Translations under genes and position numbers: made by a program
Part shown: positions 17,044 through 26,368 of the stretch, one piece after another
Layout: every line of letters starts with the position of its first letter
Position numbering within the stretch: position 1 is the first letter of the stretch
NCBI GenBank assembly: GCA_019038695.1
Contig: JAHOYZ010000014.1
Location: 1-60,036 of the forward strand
Reading direction: 5' to 3'
DNA length: 60,036 nucleotides
Source of the DNA: Candidatus Zixiibacteriota bacterium
GTDB taxonomy: Bacteria > Zixibacteria > MSB-5A5 > GN15 > FEB-12
Notes under the pieces: model-generated
Told to the model about the DNA's origin: nothing
The model's input: the letters and a program-made list of their open reading frames with translations, nothing else
Database searches by the model: none

Positions 17044-18003
17044 TCAGTCATCAATCACCCCCATACACCGATATTTCTGCATCCTCTCCGCCAACAGATC
17101 AGCCGTCGATTTCTGCCCTAATTCATCAAGCGCCTTCAGAAGTGCCTCTTTTACGAATTTTGCCGCCCCGGCCGGATCACATTGAGCACCACCCTGAGGC
17201 TCGGGTATAATTGTATCAACAATCTTTAACTCAACCAGGTCCTGCGCAGTTGGCTTCAAGGCCTCCGCTGCCTCAGGAGCCTTGGCGGCGTCACGCCACA
17301 AAATAGCAGCACAGCCCTCCGGCGAGATGACCGAATACCAGGCGTATTGAAGTATCATAATGCGGTCACCAACCCCGATTCCAAGAGCACCACCCGAAGC
17401 ACCTTCACCGATGATCACGACCACTATAGGAACCCTGATACGGGACATCTCACGAATGTTAAAGGCGATAGCTTCCGCCTGTCCGCGTTCTTCCGCACCA
17501 ATCCCGGGGAATGCTCCCGGAGTGTCGACCAGAACAACGATTGGTATCTGGAATTTTTCAGCCAATCGAAACATCCGCAGCGCCTTGCGGTACCCTTCAG
17601 GGTGCGCCATGCCGAAGTTACGCAGAACCTTTTGTTTGGTATCACGACCCTTCTGTTGTCCGATTATCATGACCGGAGAGTCGTCAATAAAGGCCAACCC
17701 TGTTACCATAGCTTTGTCGTCAGCGTAACAACGATCACCGTGCATTTCAATGAAACCGGTAGTCATCAGCTTTACATAATCAAGCAAATAGGGACGCTTG
17801 GGATGCCGTGAGAGCTGTACCATCTGCCAGCGCGTCAGATTTGAGAACGTCTTTTCACGGAGTTTCTCAAGCTTCTTCTCCATGGAGACTATCTCCCCGG
17901 AAAGCTCGATCTCGTTCCCCTGACTGAACTCCTTCATGTCGGAAATCTTCTTTTCCAACTCTACGATAGGTCGTTCAAATTCAAGAAATGGACGATCACT
18001 CAT
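17044..18003 (-). CDS. accA: Acetyl-CoA carboxylase carboxyltransferase subunit alpha
   Basis: 319 residues, normal length. Seen: N-terminal helical FLEFERPIVELEKKISDM, RHPKRPYLLDYVKLM, PEGYRKALRMFRLAEKF, VDTPGAFPGIGAEERGQ and GEGASGGALGIGVGDR. Transfers CO2 from biotin-BCCP to acetyl-CoA with AccD, which is not in this window; accB and accC are about 20 kb away. It heads the minus-strand run that continues through the cell-shape genes. Confidence 0.93.
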   Translation of the reverse strand: MSDRPFLEFERPIVELEKKISDMKEFSQGNEIELSGEIVSMEKKLEKLREKTFSNLTRWQMVQLSRHPKRPYLLDYVKLMTTGFIEMHGDRCYADDKAMVTGLAFIDDSPVMIIGQQKGRDTKQKVLRNFGMAHPEGYRKALRMFRLAEKFQIPIVVLVDTPGAFPGIGAEERGQAEAIAFNIREMSRIRVPIVVVIIGEGASGGALGIGVGDRIMILQYAWYSVISPEGCAAILWRDAAKAPEAAEALKPTAQDLVELKIVDTIIPEPQGGAQCDPAGAAKFVKEALLKALDELGQKSTADLLAERMQKYRCMGVIDD

Positions 18004-18086
18004 AATTGTTCCACAGCTAGTACCACTTATACTCCACAGTCATAAAACCACGGTCGGTATCAGCCCAACCAAAACCACAGCTTTTT

Positions 18087-18114
18087 AAGATACTCAATTG
18101 GGATGCAATTTCAA
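18087..18114 (-). promoter_or_regulatory. Candidate promoter for the accA-led run
   Basis: Minus strand TTGAAA (18109-18114), 16-nt spacer, TATCTT (18087-18092) in the 171-nt gap upstream of accA. An AGTATCTT word is repeated about 45 nt farther upstream, possibly a regulator site. Otherwise no gene was seen in 18004-18174. Confidence 0.4.
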
Positions 18115-18174
18115 CCATAAAAAGACGAGATAAAAGATACTCTAACATAGCTTGAAAGAAATAATATACCGACC

Positions 18175-19089
18175 TTAGGCTCGGTTGACAGGCTGCGGAA
18201 CAGGCAATATCGAAACCACCACAAAATTCATAGCCAGAGCAATCGGCAATAGGCAGTATGATACAAACCCGGGGCTGTGTTTGGTGAAATACTTCCAGAC
18301 CGTCCAGTGGTGATAGAGATTACGCCGGAGCTTACCTGCCCGACTGCCCTTCCCCCACAGGTGTACACCCCCAGCTGATGGCACGTAGTAGTTGGTATAA
18401 CCAGCACTTCCCAGACGGCGACACAAGTCCACGTCCTCCATAAACATAAAGAAACGCCGGTCGAAACCGCCAATTTCTCTAAAAATATCGCTACGGATCA
18501 TCATCATTGTGCCAGCTGCGGCGGGAATCGGAGTTACGGAATCGTAGTCGGGAAGTGTATAATGACGGTTTTTACCAATCAGTTTCGAGAGCATCGAACC
18601 GCGCGAATAGACCATATTGGAAAAACGAGGCAGATGCCGGCAAGTCGGCTGGAAGGACCCATCAGGAAAGCGCATCCGCCCAACAGCAGTGCCTACTTTT
18701 TCCCTGGAGCGAAATACATCAAGCAGTTTCTCTATGGCATAGCCGTCAACCTGAACATCGGGATTAAGAAACAGCAAATAGTCACCGGTAGCATGTTTTG
18801 CTGCCTGGTTACACGCCGCCGCGAAGCCAAGATTGGAAGAGTTGCGGATGACTTGTGCATTCGGGAAATGCTTGCTCACCATCTCCGCAGAATTGTCCGA
18901 AGAACTATTATCGACGCCGATGATTTCCAATGGAGTACCATTAACACCAGCCTTGATGCTCTCCAGGCAACTCTCAAGTGGGGGCATAGAATTATAAGTG
19001 ACGAGTACAATCGACACCGAAGTTGTCTTTTCTGCCAACACTTTCTTTATCCCAGCTTCCCAAATATGGACTTCAGTCGTAGCCACCAA
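18175..19089 (-). CDS. Family 2 glycosyltransferase (rhamnosyltransferase-like)
   Basis: 304 residues. GT-A fold markers: SIVLVTYNSMPPLESCLESI, GVDNSSSDNSAE, NLGFAAACNQA, LFLNPDVQVD (the nucleotide/metal site) and GGFDRRFFMFMEDVDLCRR (acceptor/catalytic region), with a hydrophobic C-terminus. This is the WcaA/RfbF-type pattern of nucleotide-sugar transferases for surface polysaccharide. The ATG start overlaps the upstream gene by 43 nt; a GTG 15 codons in would shorten this, so the start is uncertain. Confidence 0.8.
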   Translation of the reverse strand: MVATTEVHIWEAGIKKVLAEKTTSVSIVLVTYNSMPPLESCLESIKAGVNGTPLEIIGVDNSSSDNSAEMVSKHFPNAQVIRNSSNLGFAAACNQAAKHATGDYLLFLNPDVQVDGYAIEKLLDVFRSREKVGTAVGRMRFPDGSFQPTCRHLPRFSNMVYSRGSMLSKLIGKNRHYTLPDYDSVTPIPAAAGTMMMIRSDIFREIGGFDRRFFMFMEDVDLCRRLGSAGYTNYYVPSAGGVHLWGKGSRAGKLRRNLYHHWTVWKYFTKHSPGFVSYCLLPIALAMNFVVVSILPVPQPVNRA

Positions 19090-19778
19090 ACCATCCAGAT
19101 AGCTTCCCGTACTATCTTCTTAGACATTTTCGACTCTCCTGCTGTCCGATCAACAAAAATAATTGGGATCTCCTTGATTGTGAAGCCATGACTCCAGGTC
19201 CGCATGGACATCTCGATCTGAAACGAATAGCCTGAAGATTGAACGGCATCAAGGTCAATTGTCTCCAATACATTGCGGCGAAAACACTTATACCCTCCGG
19301 TAGCATCCCGTAAAGGTAAACCAGTCACAATTCGAGTATATGTATTTGCAAAGTAAGACAACAGCAGACGCGACATCGGCCAGTTGATCACATTGACACC
19401 GTTGATATAGCGCGAACCAACAACGACATCATACTCTTTGATTTCCTCAAGAAAATCCTTCAGGTACTCGGGGCCATGCGAAAAATCGGCATCCATCTCT
19501 AAAATATAATCGTATTCTCTCTCAATGGCCCACTTGAATCCCGCGATATACGCTTGCCCCAGTCCGTCCTTTTTCTCCCTATGTAATACATTCACCCTGC
19601 TCAATTCTGTCGCCAGCCGTTCTGCGATCTCACCGGTACCGTCCGGTGAGTTGTCATCCACTATCAGGACATGGATCCGCGGATCGAGCGGAAGAACCGC
19701 ATGGGTAATCTTCTCGATATTCTCCCGCTCATTGTAAGTCGGTAGAATTACCAGGGCGCGTTGGGAATGCGGCATCAA
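19047..19778 (-). CDS. Polyprenol-phosphate mannose/glucose synthase-like GT2
   Basis: 243 residues without C-terminal membrane helices. VILPTYNERENIEKI, VDDNSPDGTGEIA, GLGQAYIAGFKWA, MDADFSHGPEYL, GSRYINGV and DATGGYKCFRRNVLE match dolichol-phosphate-mannose-synthase-type enzymes, which load a sugar onto polyprenyl phosphate. Probably supplies the lipid-linked donor for the GT-C proteins in this block. Start overlaps the YfhO-like stop by four nt. Confidence 0.85.
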   Translation of the reverse strand: MMPHSQRALVILPTYNERENIEKITHAVLPLDPRIHVLIVDDNSPDGTGEIAERLATELSRVNVLHREKKDGLGQAYIAGFKWAIEREYDYILEMDADFSHGPEYLKDFLEEIKEYDVVVGSRYINGVNVINWPMSRLLLSYFANTYTRIVTGLPLRDATGGYKCFRRNVLETIDLDAVQSSGYSFQIEMSMRTWSHGFTIKEIPIIFVDRTAGESKMSKKIVREAIWMVWWLRLKSIFGKLG

Positions 19779-22222
19779 TCCAATCCTTCTTTACTCTTCC
19801 GGCGACGAATAGCTCGAAAACCATAGATACTAAAAATACCAAGCAAGTAGAGCGATGTCAACCATGTCACAAGCTTACCGGTCCGATAGCGAGTCGATTT
19901 ATATACGAATGAAACTCCCATTGCTCCTGCCGGAACGGCTACCGCTCGAAGTGACCCGTAAGCCCTCATAAGCGGGGCGGGATGACCGTCAATCGCCACC
20001 TGCCAGGCATCATAATAGTTGTCCGTCAATACCAGTAAACGATTAGCTGTACAGCTCACACCAATCAAAACAGTATCCTCAGCATAGTCGATGATCCACG
20101 CCGAATCACCGGCCAAACTGTCAGTTGCAATGTCGATTGAAGGTTCCTCTTCGAGATATACCAACTGCCGCAGATCATCTGTGCTGTTCATGACCTCGGG
20201 ATATATTTCCTGCCGGTCACCGAATAGCCGGAATTTGTTCACAAGATAGACGCGCGGAAAAGCATTGTCGTTTTGAACTATTGCCGCTCCACCAAACGTT
20301 GCAGCGACTCTCACCGGCGCAGAACCAAAATAACTCTCAGGAAATTGCTGATTAGCTGGGACGGCTAAATATTTCGCTCCCATCAGATTAAGAAACCTCG
20401 GATTCCCCTGGTTGGCCAACTGCGGACCGCCGAGTAAATCATCATACCAGCGCAACTGGTTGCCATGATACCCTACAACCACAGGAACGCGATGGTGCGG
20501 CAACAGATCCTCCTGCATAACACGAATATTCATAACGCGAAAATGTTCATCTGTTTTCTGGGTGAAGAACTGTGTGATCGCGTTTGGCGCGAAGGCCTGA
20601 TGATGGTCGTAGGTTGACACAAAGCGACTATTGAATCGTACTCCGTCGATAACAGGAATAAACGCCAGGGCCACCAGGGCACTCGTCCCCAATTTTCCAG
20701 CTTTGAACAACCAGATGCAAACTGCAGCCAGAGCAGTGAAAACGAAAGACAGCCACGCTCCGCTCTGAATAGCTGGTAGATTGTAATAGGCTAGATCTAG
20801 TTTAGTCATCCCCTGAGATACCTGCATAGTCGCTGCTTCGCTCCAGAACAATGAACACCAGGCTCCGATCATCCCCCGCCCGGCTATACCAAAAAGTACT
20901 GCCAGCAAGAGTAACAACCCCGGAAATCCAAACAGGAGCCAACGGAACTTCCTGTCATCAATAACCTTGGATTCCTGACGTTGGTCAATCAGACGCTGGA
21001 CTCCCATCCCGGCCAACAGAGCGGCGGAAAAACTGAATATGAACATTATCATTGATGGCGCTCGCAACGCCTTGACTTTGGGTATCAGATAATAGAACAC
21101 TTTGAACAGCGGCGTCGTCGCACCCAAAGCATAGAGCAGAACAAACAGGGCTAGTCCTCCAAAGAACCAGGCCTTCTTCCTCCGTGAAAAGAACAGCCCA
21201 AACAACGCCACGAACATTGTCACTACACCGACTGCCTCGGAATTATCCTTGAAGTAATTTTTACCCCAATATGCTGTCTGCGTTTTTTTCGTCGACGTAC
21301 CAGCAAATTCCGGAATCAGCAACGACATAGCCTCTTCCTCATGCAGCGACCACGAGGTTGCCCATTCCCAACCCTTTTTCGAATCGGCGCGAGGCGAGTA
21401 CTCGCTGGTATAAACATATCCCGGATAGAACTGGATCGCGGAAATAAGAAGTCCTATCACAACGGCATAGGTAGTAAGAACTGCCGGACGGGCCAACAGG
21501 CTGATTTTGCCTTTATCTCTCCAGAGCATGACCAAACGATAGAGCGCGTAGAGAGCCACCGCCCACAGTGTGAAATACGACATTTGCGGATGCGGAGAGA
21601 GAATGATGACACCAATAACCAGTCCCAGCAATGAGAAATTAAGAAACGGCTTTTCATCGAAAGCCCGATCTAAAAAGAGCATCACCAGTGGGAAAAGGGT
21701 CGTGACGAAAATCTTGCCGTCGTGACCGGGCGCCACTTGCGAAATCAGGTAAGAGGCAAACATGTAGCACGTCGCCGACAATAGCGCCGCCGTCCGGGAT
21801 AGCCGAAACTGGCGCGCCGCAAAATACATAAACAGGCCTGCGAGAAAAATGTGCAGGAACATGATCATGCCCAGCATACGTGGTAATGAACCGAAAAATT
21901 TCATGATTGAGAGCGGATAGAAAATATCACCGTGGAACGCTTCAATGTACGGCATACCTCCGAAGATGTATGGATTCCACTGGGGTACGGCACCATGCTC
22001 GGCAACATGATCCACAAGCAGTTGTCTAAAGAATACACCAGCCTGAATCTGGTCCGAGCTGTGCAGCATCTGGTCGGAGAATAGAAAGTCGCTGAACAAG
22101 AGAACAAGAGCCAGAAATATAACGACAAAGGCAACCGGTATAAAGTAGGGTGAGTTTTCAATGTCGAAGCTTACCCTCGGGTGAGAACTGGACTTAGGCG
22201 AAAGTTTTCGTTTCCTGGCCAC
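19775..22222 (-). CDS. YfhO-family multi-pass membrane protein (putative GT-C)
   Basis: 815 residues; a short basic N-terminus, then about twelve membrane spans and a periplasmic C-terminal beta domain (RVYLVNKFRLFGDRQEIYPEV, then LVLTDNYYDAWQVAIDGHP) before a last helix and a basic tail. The WNPYIFGGMPYIEAFHGDIFYPL motif and the NYYDAWQ segment are typical of YfhO proteins. In Gram-positives YfhO transfers sugars from lipid carriers onto wall teichoic or lipoteichoic acids. Acceptor here unknown. Confidence 0.75.
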   Translation of the reverse strand: MARKRKLSPKSSSHPRVSFDIENSPYFIPVAFVVIFLALVLLFSDFLFSDQMLHSSDQIQAGVFFRQLLVDHVAEHGAVPQWNPYIFGGMPYIEAFHGDIFYPLSIMKFFGSLPRMLGMIMFLHIFLAGLFMYFAARQFRLSRTAALLSATCYMFASYLISQVAPGHDGKIFVTTLFPLVMLFLDRAFDEKPFLNFSLLGLVIGVIILSPHPQMSYFTLWAVALYALYRLVMLWRDKGKISLLARPAVLTTYAVVIGLLISAIQFYPGYVYTSEYSPRADSKKGWEWATSWSLHEEEAMSLLIPEFAGTSTKKTQTAYWGKNYFKDNSEAVGVVTMFVALFGLFFSRRKKAWFFGGLALFVLLYALGATTPLFKVFYYLIPKVKALRAPSMIMFIFSFSAALLAGMGVQRLIDQRQESKVIDDRKFRWLLFGFPGLLLLLAVLFGIAGRGMIGAWCSLFWSEAATMQVSQGMTKLDLAYYNLPAIQSGAWLSFVFTALAAVCIWLFKAGKLGTSALVALAFIPVIDGVRFNSRFVSTYDHHQAFAPNAITQFFTQKTDEHFRVMNIRVMQEDLLPHHRVPVVVGYHGNQLRWYDDLLGGPQLANQGNPRFLNLMGAKYLAVPANQQFPESYFGSAPVRVAATFGGAAIVQNDNAFPRVYLVNKFRLFGDRQEIYPEVMNSTDDLRQLVYLEEEPSIDIATDSLAGDSAWIIDYAEDTVLIGVSCTANRLLVLTDNYYDAWQVAIDGHPAPLMRAYGSLRAVAVPAGAMGVSFVYKSTRYRTGKLVTWLTSLYLLGIFSIYGFRAIRRRKSKEGLD

Positions 22223-22236
22223 TGGTGAACTCCGTT

Positions 22237-23220
22237 CTATCTCTTTCCAACGGCCAGCGCCAGCAGGGCCGCAGAGGATTCAATAATTATGGCCCACAGT
22301 CGGGCTGCTATCGCCACGGCCGGGCCAATTGGCCCTACAAACGGGATTAGCAATGTCCCCATGACCAACTCACGTGGACCCAGACCGCCGGGAGCTATCA
22401 GTGTCAAATAGCCGATCTGGTAAGCGGCGTTGAACAGACCCACCCCAGCTACCAAACTCAGCCGACTGTCGGGAACAACGGCCCTGACAAACAGCCAAAA
22501 AGCCACCCCGTAGCAAATCCAGCCGATACAATAACCAACGAAGATTGTCAGAGCAACCGTTTTGTCCAGACGAAAATCAATCGCCGGGCGTTTAAATCGG
22601 CGCAACAGGCGATTGCCCAAGGTTATGAAGCGTTGCGGGACTAGCACTAAAGCTAAACAGGCAGCTACCATGGTCCCCGTAAGAATGTATGACGATTGCT
22701 TCCCGAGGAAACTGATCTGGTCTGTCAGAAGCCTCGACTCAAACTGAGCGGCCAATACAAACACCAGAAACGACGCCGGAATAGCAAACATCTGCACCAA
22801 AACAAAGGATGCCCCAGCCTGTTCAGGTGGAATACCTTTCTGTCGAGCGAGATACAACACTCCGAACAACTGCCATACCTTGCCCGGAATGTATCGCCCC
22901 AAATCTGAGAGGTAGATGATGCGAAACGCCTCCCGTAGTCGTAATCGGTGACCGAAGGCACCAATGATACCGCGCCAGACAGAGGCCATTATTGCAAACG
23001 TAACCAGCCCTGTCAGTATCGACGGGATCAGCCAGAAGAAGTCAATGGTCCAGTCAGTCGCCCTGATTTCATCCCAATGAACCGCAACCTGGCGATAGAG
23101 AAAATACAGCAAAACCCCAACGATGAACACCTTCAGAATCGCTACAAGAATTCCGCGAACACCGGTATGTTTGGAGTGGGGCTTTTGTTGCTCGGTCGAA
23201 AGGCTGGGAGTATCAACCAT
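22237..23220 (-). CDS. YbhN/LPG-synthase-TM-type integral membrane protein
   Basis: 327 residues with about eight membrane helices and the family elements SVWRGIIGAFG, YLSDLGRYIPGKVWQLFGV and TLIAPGGLGPRELVMG (UPF0104, shared with the flippase half of MprF). Members are proposed to move lipids or lipid-linked glycans across the membrane; within this block a lipid-sugar flippase role is plausible but inferred. Its stop overlaps the start of nothing downstream; the upstream GT2 gene overlaps its start by eight nt. Confidence 0.78.
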   Translation of the reverse strand: MVDTPSLSTEQQKPHSKHTGVRGILVAILKVFIVGVLLYFLYRQVAVHWDEIRATDWTIDFFWLIPSILTGLVTFAIMASVWRGIIGAFGHRLRLREAFRIIYLSDLGRYIPGKVWQLFGVLYLARQKGIPPEQAGASFVLVQMFAIPASFLVFVLAAQFESRLLTDQISFLGKQSSYILTGTMVAACLALVLVPQRFITLGNRLLRRFKRPAIDFRLDKTVALTIFVGYCIGWICYGVAFWLFVRAVVPDSRLSLVAGVGLFNAAYQIGYLTLIAPGGLGPRELVMGTLLIPFVGPIGPAVAIAARLWAIIIESSAALLALAVGKR

Positions 23221-24184
23221 CGGTCGGTTTCCGCCGTGATTCCCGATCCGTGAGATGACTTAGTGTTCGACGCATATCGGAGACTTCTTCCTTGATCGAA
23301 GTCTGCCCCTCAGCCATGAAACCCATCAGGAACAGCCCAAAACCAAGCCCGGCCAGAAGCACCACCAGGTACAATAACGGTAGTTGCGTCTCCCCCAGCC
23401 AATACTTGAGATATATGGTCCATAACCCAACCAGGAATCCCAATCCGAAAAAGATCGAACCCAGCGACCCAAAAAACATTAATGGCTTGCGCATGAATTT
23501 AATCTGAAATTGGACAGCCAGCATATCCAGCACTCCCACCGGGATGCGCCAGAGGGACGTAAATTTCGATTTGCCCCAGGAGCGATCATAAAGCGGTATC
23601 TTTACTTCCTCAATCGAGTAACCTTCGCTGGCGGCCAGCACCACAAGGTATCGGTGCCAATCCTGGCGCAAGAAAATATGTTCGACCACTTCACGCCGGA
23701 ATGCTTTGCACGAATTGAGATCATGTACCTTGAGTCCGAATATCTTCCTTGAGAGTCCATTGTAAATCGATGAGACAAATCTCTTATTGTACTTACCCTG
23801 TTTCCAGCCCACAGACATATCAGCTCCATCGAGAATTGGCCCAACGAGAGTTGGGATGTCTTCAGGTAAAAACTGTAAGTCCGCGGGATAGAATACGTAA
23901 ACATCTCCCCGTGCGGTGGCAAAACCGGTCTGCAAAGCGGCGGTTAAACCCCGATTCCGCTGGTGAACGGCAAAGCGGATAAAATCATAGCGCTTGGCCG
24001 CTGCTTTGATCTTGATCAGCGTCTCATCGGTTGACCCATCATCAATATAGATCAGTTCGCCGTCAAACGGAGCGGTCTTGAGCATCTCGGCATAAAGCCT
24101 GCAGAACTCATCAATATTGCCCTCCTCGTTCATCGCCGGGACTATTGTTGAGATGAAGAGGTCTGTTTTTCCTTCAGTTGCCAC
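23213..24184 (-). CDS. GtrB/ArnC-like GT2 with two C-terminal membrane helices
   Basis: 323 residues: FISTIVPAMNEEGNIDEF, YIDDGSTDETLIK, GLTAALQTGFATARGD, PADLQFLPEDI (first Asp of the usual DADLQ replaced by Pro), LNSCKAFRREV, then two membrane helices (about 235-300) and a basic tail. This layout is that of undecaprenyl-phosphate glycosyltransferases (GtrB, CsbB, ArnC). The start is GTG with AAGGA nine nt upstream, overlapping the previous gene by 43 nt. Confidence 0.82.
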   Translation of the reverse strand: MATEGKTDLFISTIVPAMNEEGNIDEFCRLYAEMLKTAPFDGELIYIDDGSTDETLIKIKAAAKRYDFIRFAVHQRNRGLTAALQTGFATARGDVYVFYPADLQFLPEDIPTLVGPILDGADMSVGWKQGKYNKRFVSSIYNGLSRKIFGLKVHDLNSCKAFRREVVEHIFLRQDWHRYLVVLAASEGYSIEEVKIPLYDRSWGKSKFTSLWRIPVGVLDMLAVQFQIKFMRKPLMFFGSLGSIFFGLGFLVGLWTIYLKYWLGETQLPLLYLVVLLAGLGFGLFLMGFMAEGQTSIKEEVSDMRRTLSHLTDRESRRKPTDG

Positions 24185-26361
24185 GTATCATTATCCTTAA
24201 GTTCACGCCAAGCCGCAACCAGCTTGTGCACGTTCGGTGCCAGCCGCATCGCCTCTTCATAGAAGCGAAGTGCTTCGGCCTTATACTCCTCATCGGCAGA
24301 GTCTATGTATCTCTTTTTGTAGAACTCAGCTATTTGAGAATTAAGATTGTAATTTGTTGGGGAAAATCCAATTGCTTTTTTGTAGCAACTCTCGGCCAAA
24401 AGAGCATCACCATCTTCCTCGGCCATTGTCCCCACCGCTAGATACCCGGAGAGATTGCGTGGATTCTGAACCAGGAACTCGGCCGCCGCCGCGTGACCTC
24501 CCTTAATATCCCCTCGAAAATAGGAATCAATCGCCTCTTCCATCCGTGAAGGACGATATCCATCGGCCATGGTATTTCCGGTATAACCTGCAATACGAAA
24601 CAAACGAACCTTTTTCCGTCCCACATGGTATGTAAGCACATGAACTGCGCTATCCATGAGGTTGGAGTAATCATCGCGGGCGCGTTTCTCGTTTCCCTTG
24701 TCCAGCAACAGATGAGTGATTGGGAATTGATCGAAAAGCTGCGGGTCGGCTTGCGAGACTCCAAACATATGAATCACGCAGCCAACTTCGTTCTCTACAC
24801 TCATTGCTGGTCCAAGTGGCCCGGATACAACCGCCCCCTGGTTTAGGATCAACCCCAGATCACAGCTGTTGTCATGGACAGTGAAAGCCGCACGTTGCGA
24901 CCAGTTGATAACCAGAGCCGTATCAATTCCGATATTGACAACAACCACCAGAATCACCACCAGCCTCTTCTGCATCGTCAAATAAGGGATATACCTCCAG
25001 AGTCGATGGCGAACGATCAAGCCAATCGCAACGGTTATCAACAAAGCGACCAACCCGAGCCAGAGAATGCTATTATCGAAACTGAAATCCCATCCGTATC
25101 GATCGGACAGTATCTCCGTCGCCTGATACAAGGGGACCAATACCAACGGCAAACAAAGCGGGTAAAATAGGACCGGTGTCTTCATTGGTTCTAATTCTCG
25201 TACTTTCTGCCAGAGCATAGACAACACTATCGCCGCCGCTCCGCACGAAGCATAGACCAACACCAGTTGGTAGCGTAACGGACGGTAGTTCCAGATCATG
25301 AGCGCTCCATAGAAGGCAACGATCATGGCTACGAGAAAGAGATGGCCACCATTGAAGCGGGTGAGACCGCTGCGGTAGAATCGGGGCCGACATATCTGAT
25401 AGAGAATCATTCCGATCAGAACACCCGAGAGTAAAAATACCGACCACATCCGCAAGAAGAGTTTGGAGTCAATTCCGAACGTTACCAGCTTCTCAACAAA
25501 CAGGGGAATAGATTTCAGACCGTCGGGTGATCCATACAGTGACACTGCTTGTTCACCAAAATACCCTGACACCTGGGACTGCATGGGAGCATAGACATAA
25601 AAATACCAAGCCGCCACAACGACAACAAACCCAACTGTAAAAATAGTTGGTTGCAACCATCGTCGAATAGTAGTGATACGGCGCGGCGCGTCAACTCCGT
25701 CTGATGCTGCATCCTCCCCGAGTAGAGTGAAGGTTTGTTTCCCACCGGATGCCCCGAATAACAACTCATAGATGAATAACACTACAAACGGAAACAGAAA
25801 CACTAACCCGATAGCTTTGCCAAAAAACAAACCCACACCCAGGGAGATTCCGGCCAGTAACCAGACTACCGTTTTTTGACTATGTGTCACCAGCACCAAT
25901 GCCAGGAAGACAAAGAAAGCCATACTGTGTTCAAGGAAAGGTAACCGACCATAGAACAGAAGATTGTAGTTGAGCCCGGCCAATAACAAGAACAGCAATC
26001 CAGGGACAACACCTGCTATCCTGCGAATGAACAAGAAGAACAGCAGCAAAGCTCCGAGGGAATAGAGAAAGCCAACGAAGTTCGAGGACCAATTTCCCAC
26101 CCCCATTATCTTGAAGACAACAACCGCCAGCGCTGTCACGCTTGATTTGAGAAAGATCGTCCGTCGATAGTCGTCGAAGGGATCAAAATCTCCCGTCTGT
26201 ATGTAGTTTCGAGCGAAGATTGTATACTGGGCCGGGTCGGTGTAGACATCAGTCGAAGCGGACAATCCTGATGGCGGGTCGGCTTCCAAATGATATAGCC
26301 GCACCAATACCAGCAGCGAAATCACTACCAGAACGGAAATCAGTTCAAGACGCCGATTCAT
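24142..26361 (-). CDS. GT-C-like membrane protein with C-terminal TPR repeats
   Basis: The start at the ATG at 26361 gives MNRRLELISVLVVISLLVLV and a 7-nt gap from the DegT gene; a longer frame would overlap it. About 739 residues: twelve or so membrane helices with STDVYTDPAQYTIFARNYI after the first helix (the acidic loop position of GT-C enzymes), a periplasmic domain, then two or three TPR units (about 630-720: AAEFLVQNPRNLSGYLAVG, ESCYKKAIGFSPTNYNLN, LRFYEEAMRLAPNVHKLV). Predicted lipid-sugar-using transferase; substrate unknown. Confidence 0.65.
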   Translation of the reverse strand: MNRRLELISVLVVISLLVLVRLYHLEADPPSGLSASTDVYTDPAQYTIFARNYIQTGDFDPFDDYRRTIFLKSSVTALAVVVFKIMGVGNWSSNFVGFLYSLGALLLFFLFIRRIAGVVPGLLFLLLAGLNYNLLFYGRLPFLEHSMAFFVFLALVLVTHSQKTVVWLLAGISLGVGLFFGKAIGLVFLFPFVVLFIYELLFGASGGKQTFTLLGEDAASDGVDAPRRITTIRRWLQPTIFTVGFVVVVAAWYFYVYAPMQSQVSGYFGEQAVSLYGSPDGLKSIPLFVEKLVTFGIDSKLFLRMWSVFLLSGVLIGMILYQICRPRFYRSGLTRFNGGHLFLVAMIVAFYGALMIWNYRPLRYQLVLVYASCGAAAIVLSMLWQKVRELEPMKTPVLFYPLCLPLVLVPLYQATEILSDRYGWDFSFDNSILWLGLVALLITVAIGLIVRHRLWRYIPYLTMQKRLVVILVVVVNIGIDTALVINWSQRAAFTVHDNSCDLGLILNQGAVVSGPLGPAMSVENEVGCVIHMFGVSQADPQLFDQFPITHLLLDKGNEKRARDDYSNLMDSAVHVLTYHVGRKKVRLFRIAGYTGNTMADGYRPSRMEEAIDSYFRGDIKGGHAAAAEFLVQNPRNLSGYLAVGTMAEEDGDALLAESCYKKAIGFSPTNYNLNSQIAEFYKKRYIDSADEEYKAEALRFYEEAMRLAPNVHKLVAAWRELKDNDTWQLKEKQTSSSQQ

Positions 26362-26368
26362 AGGGAAT

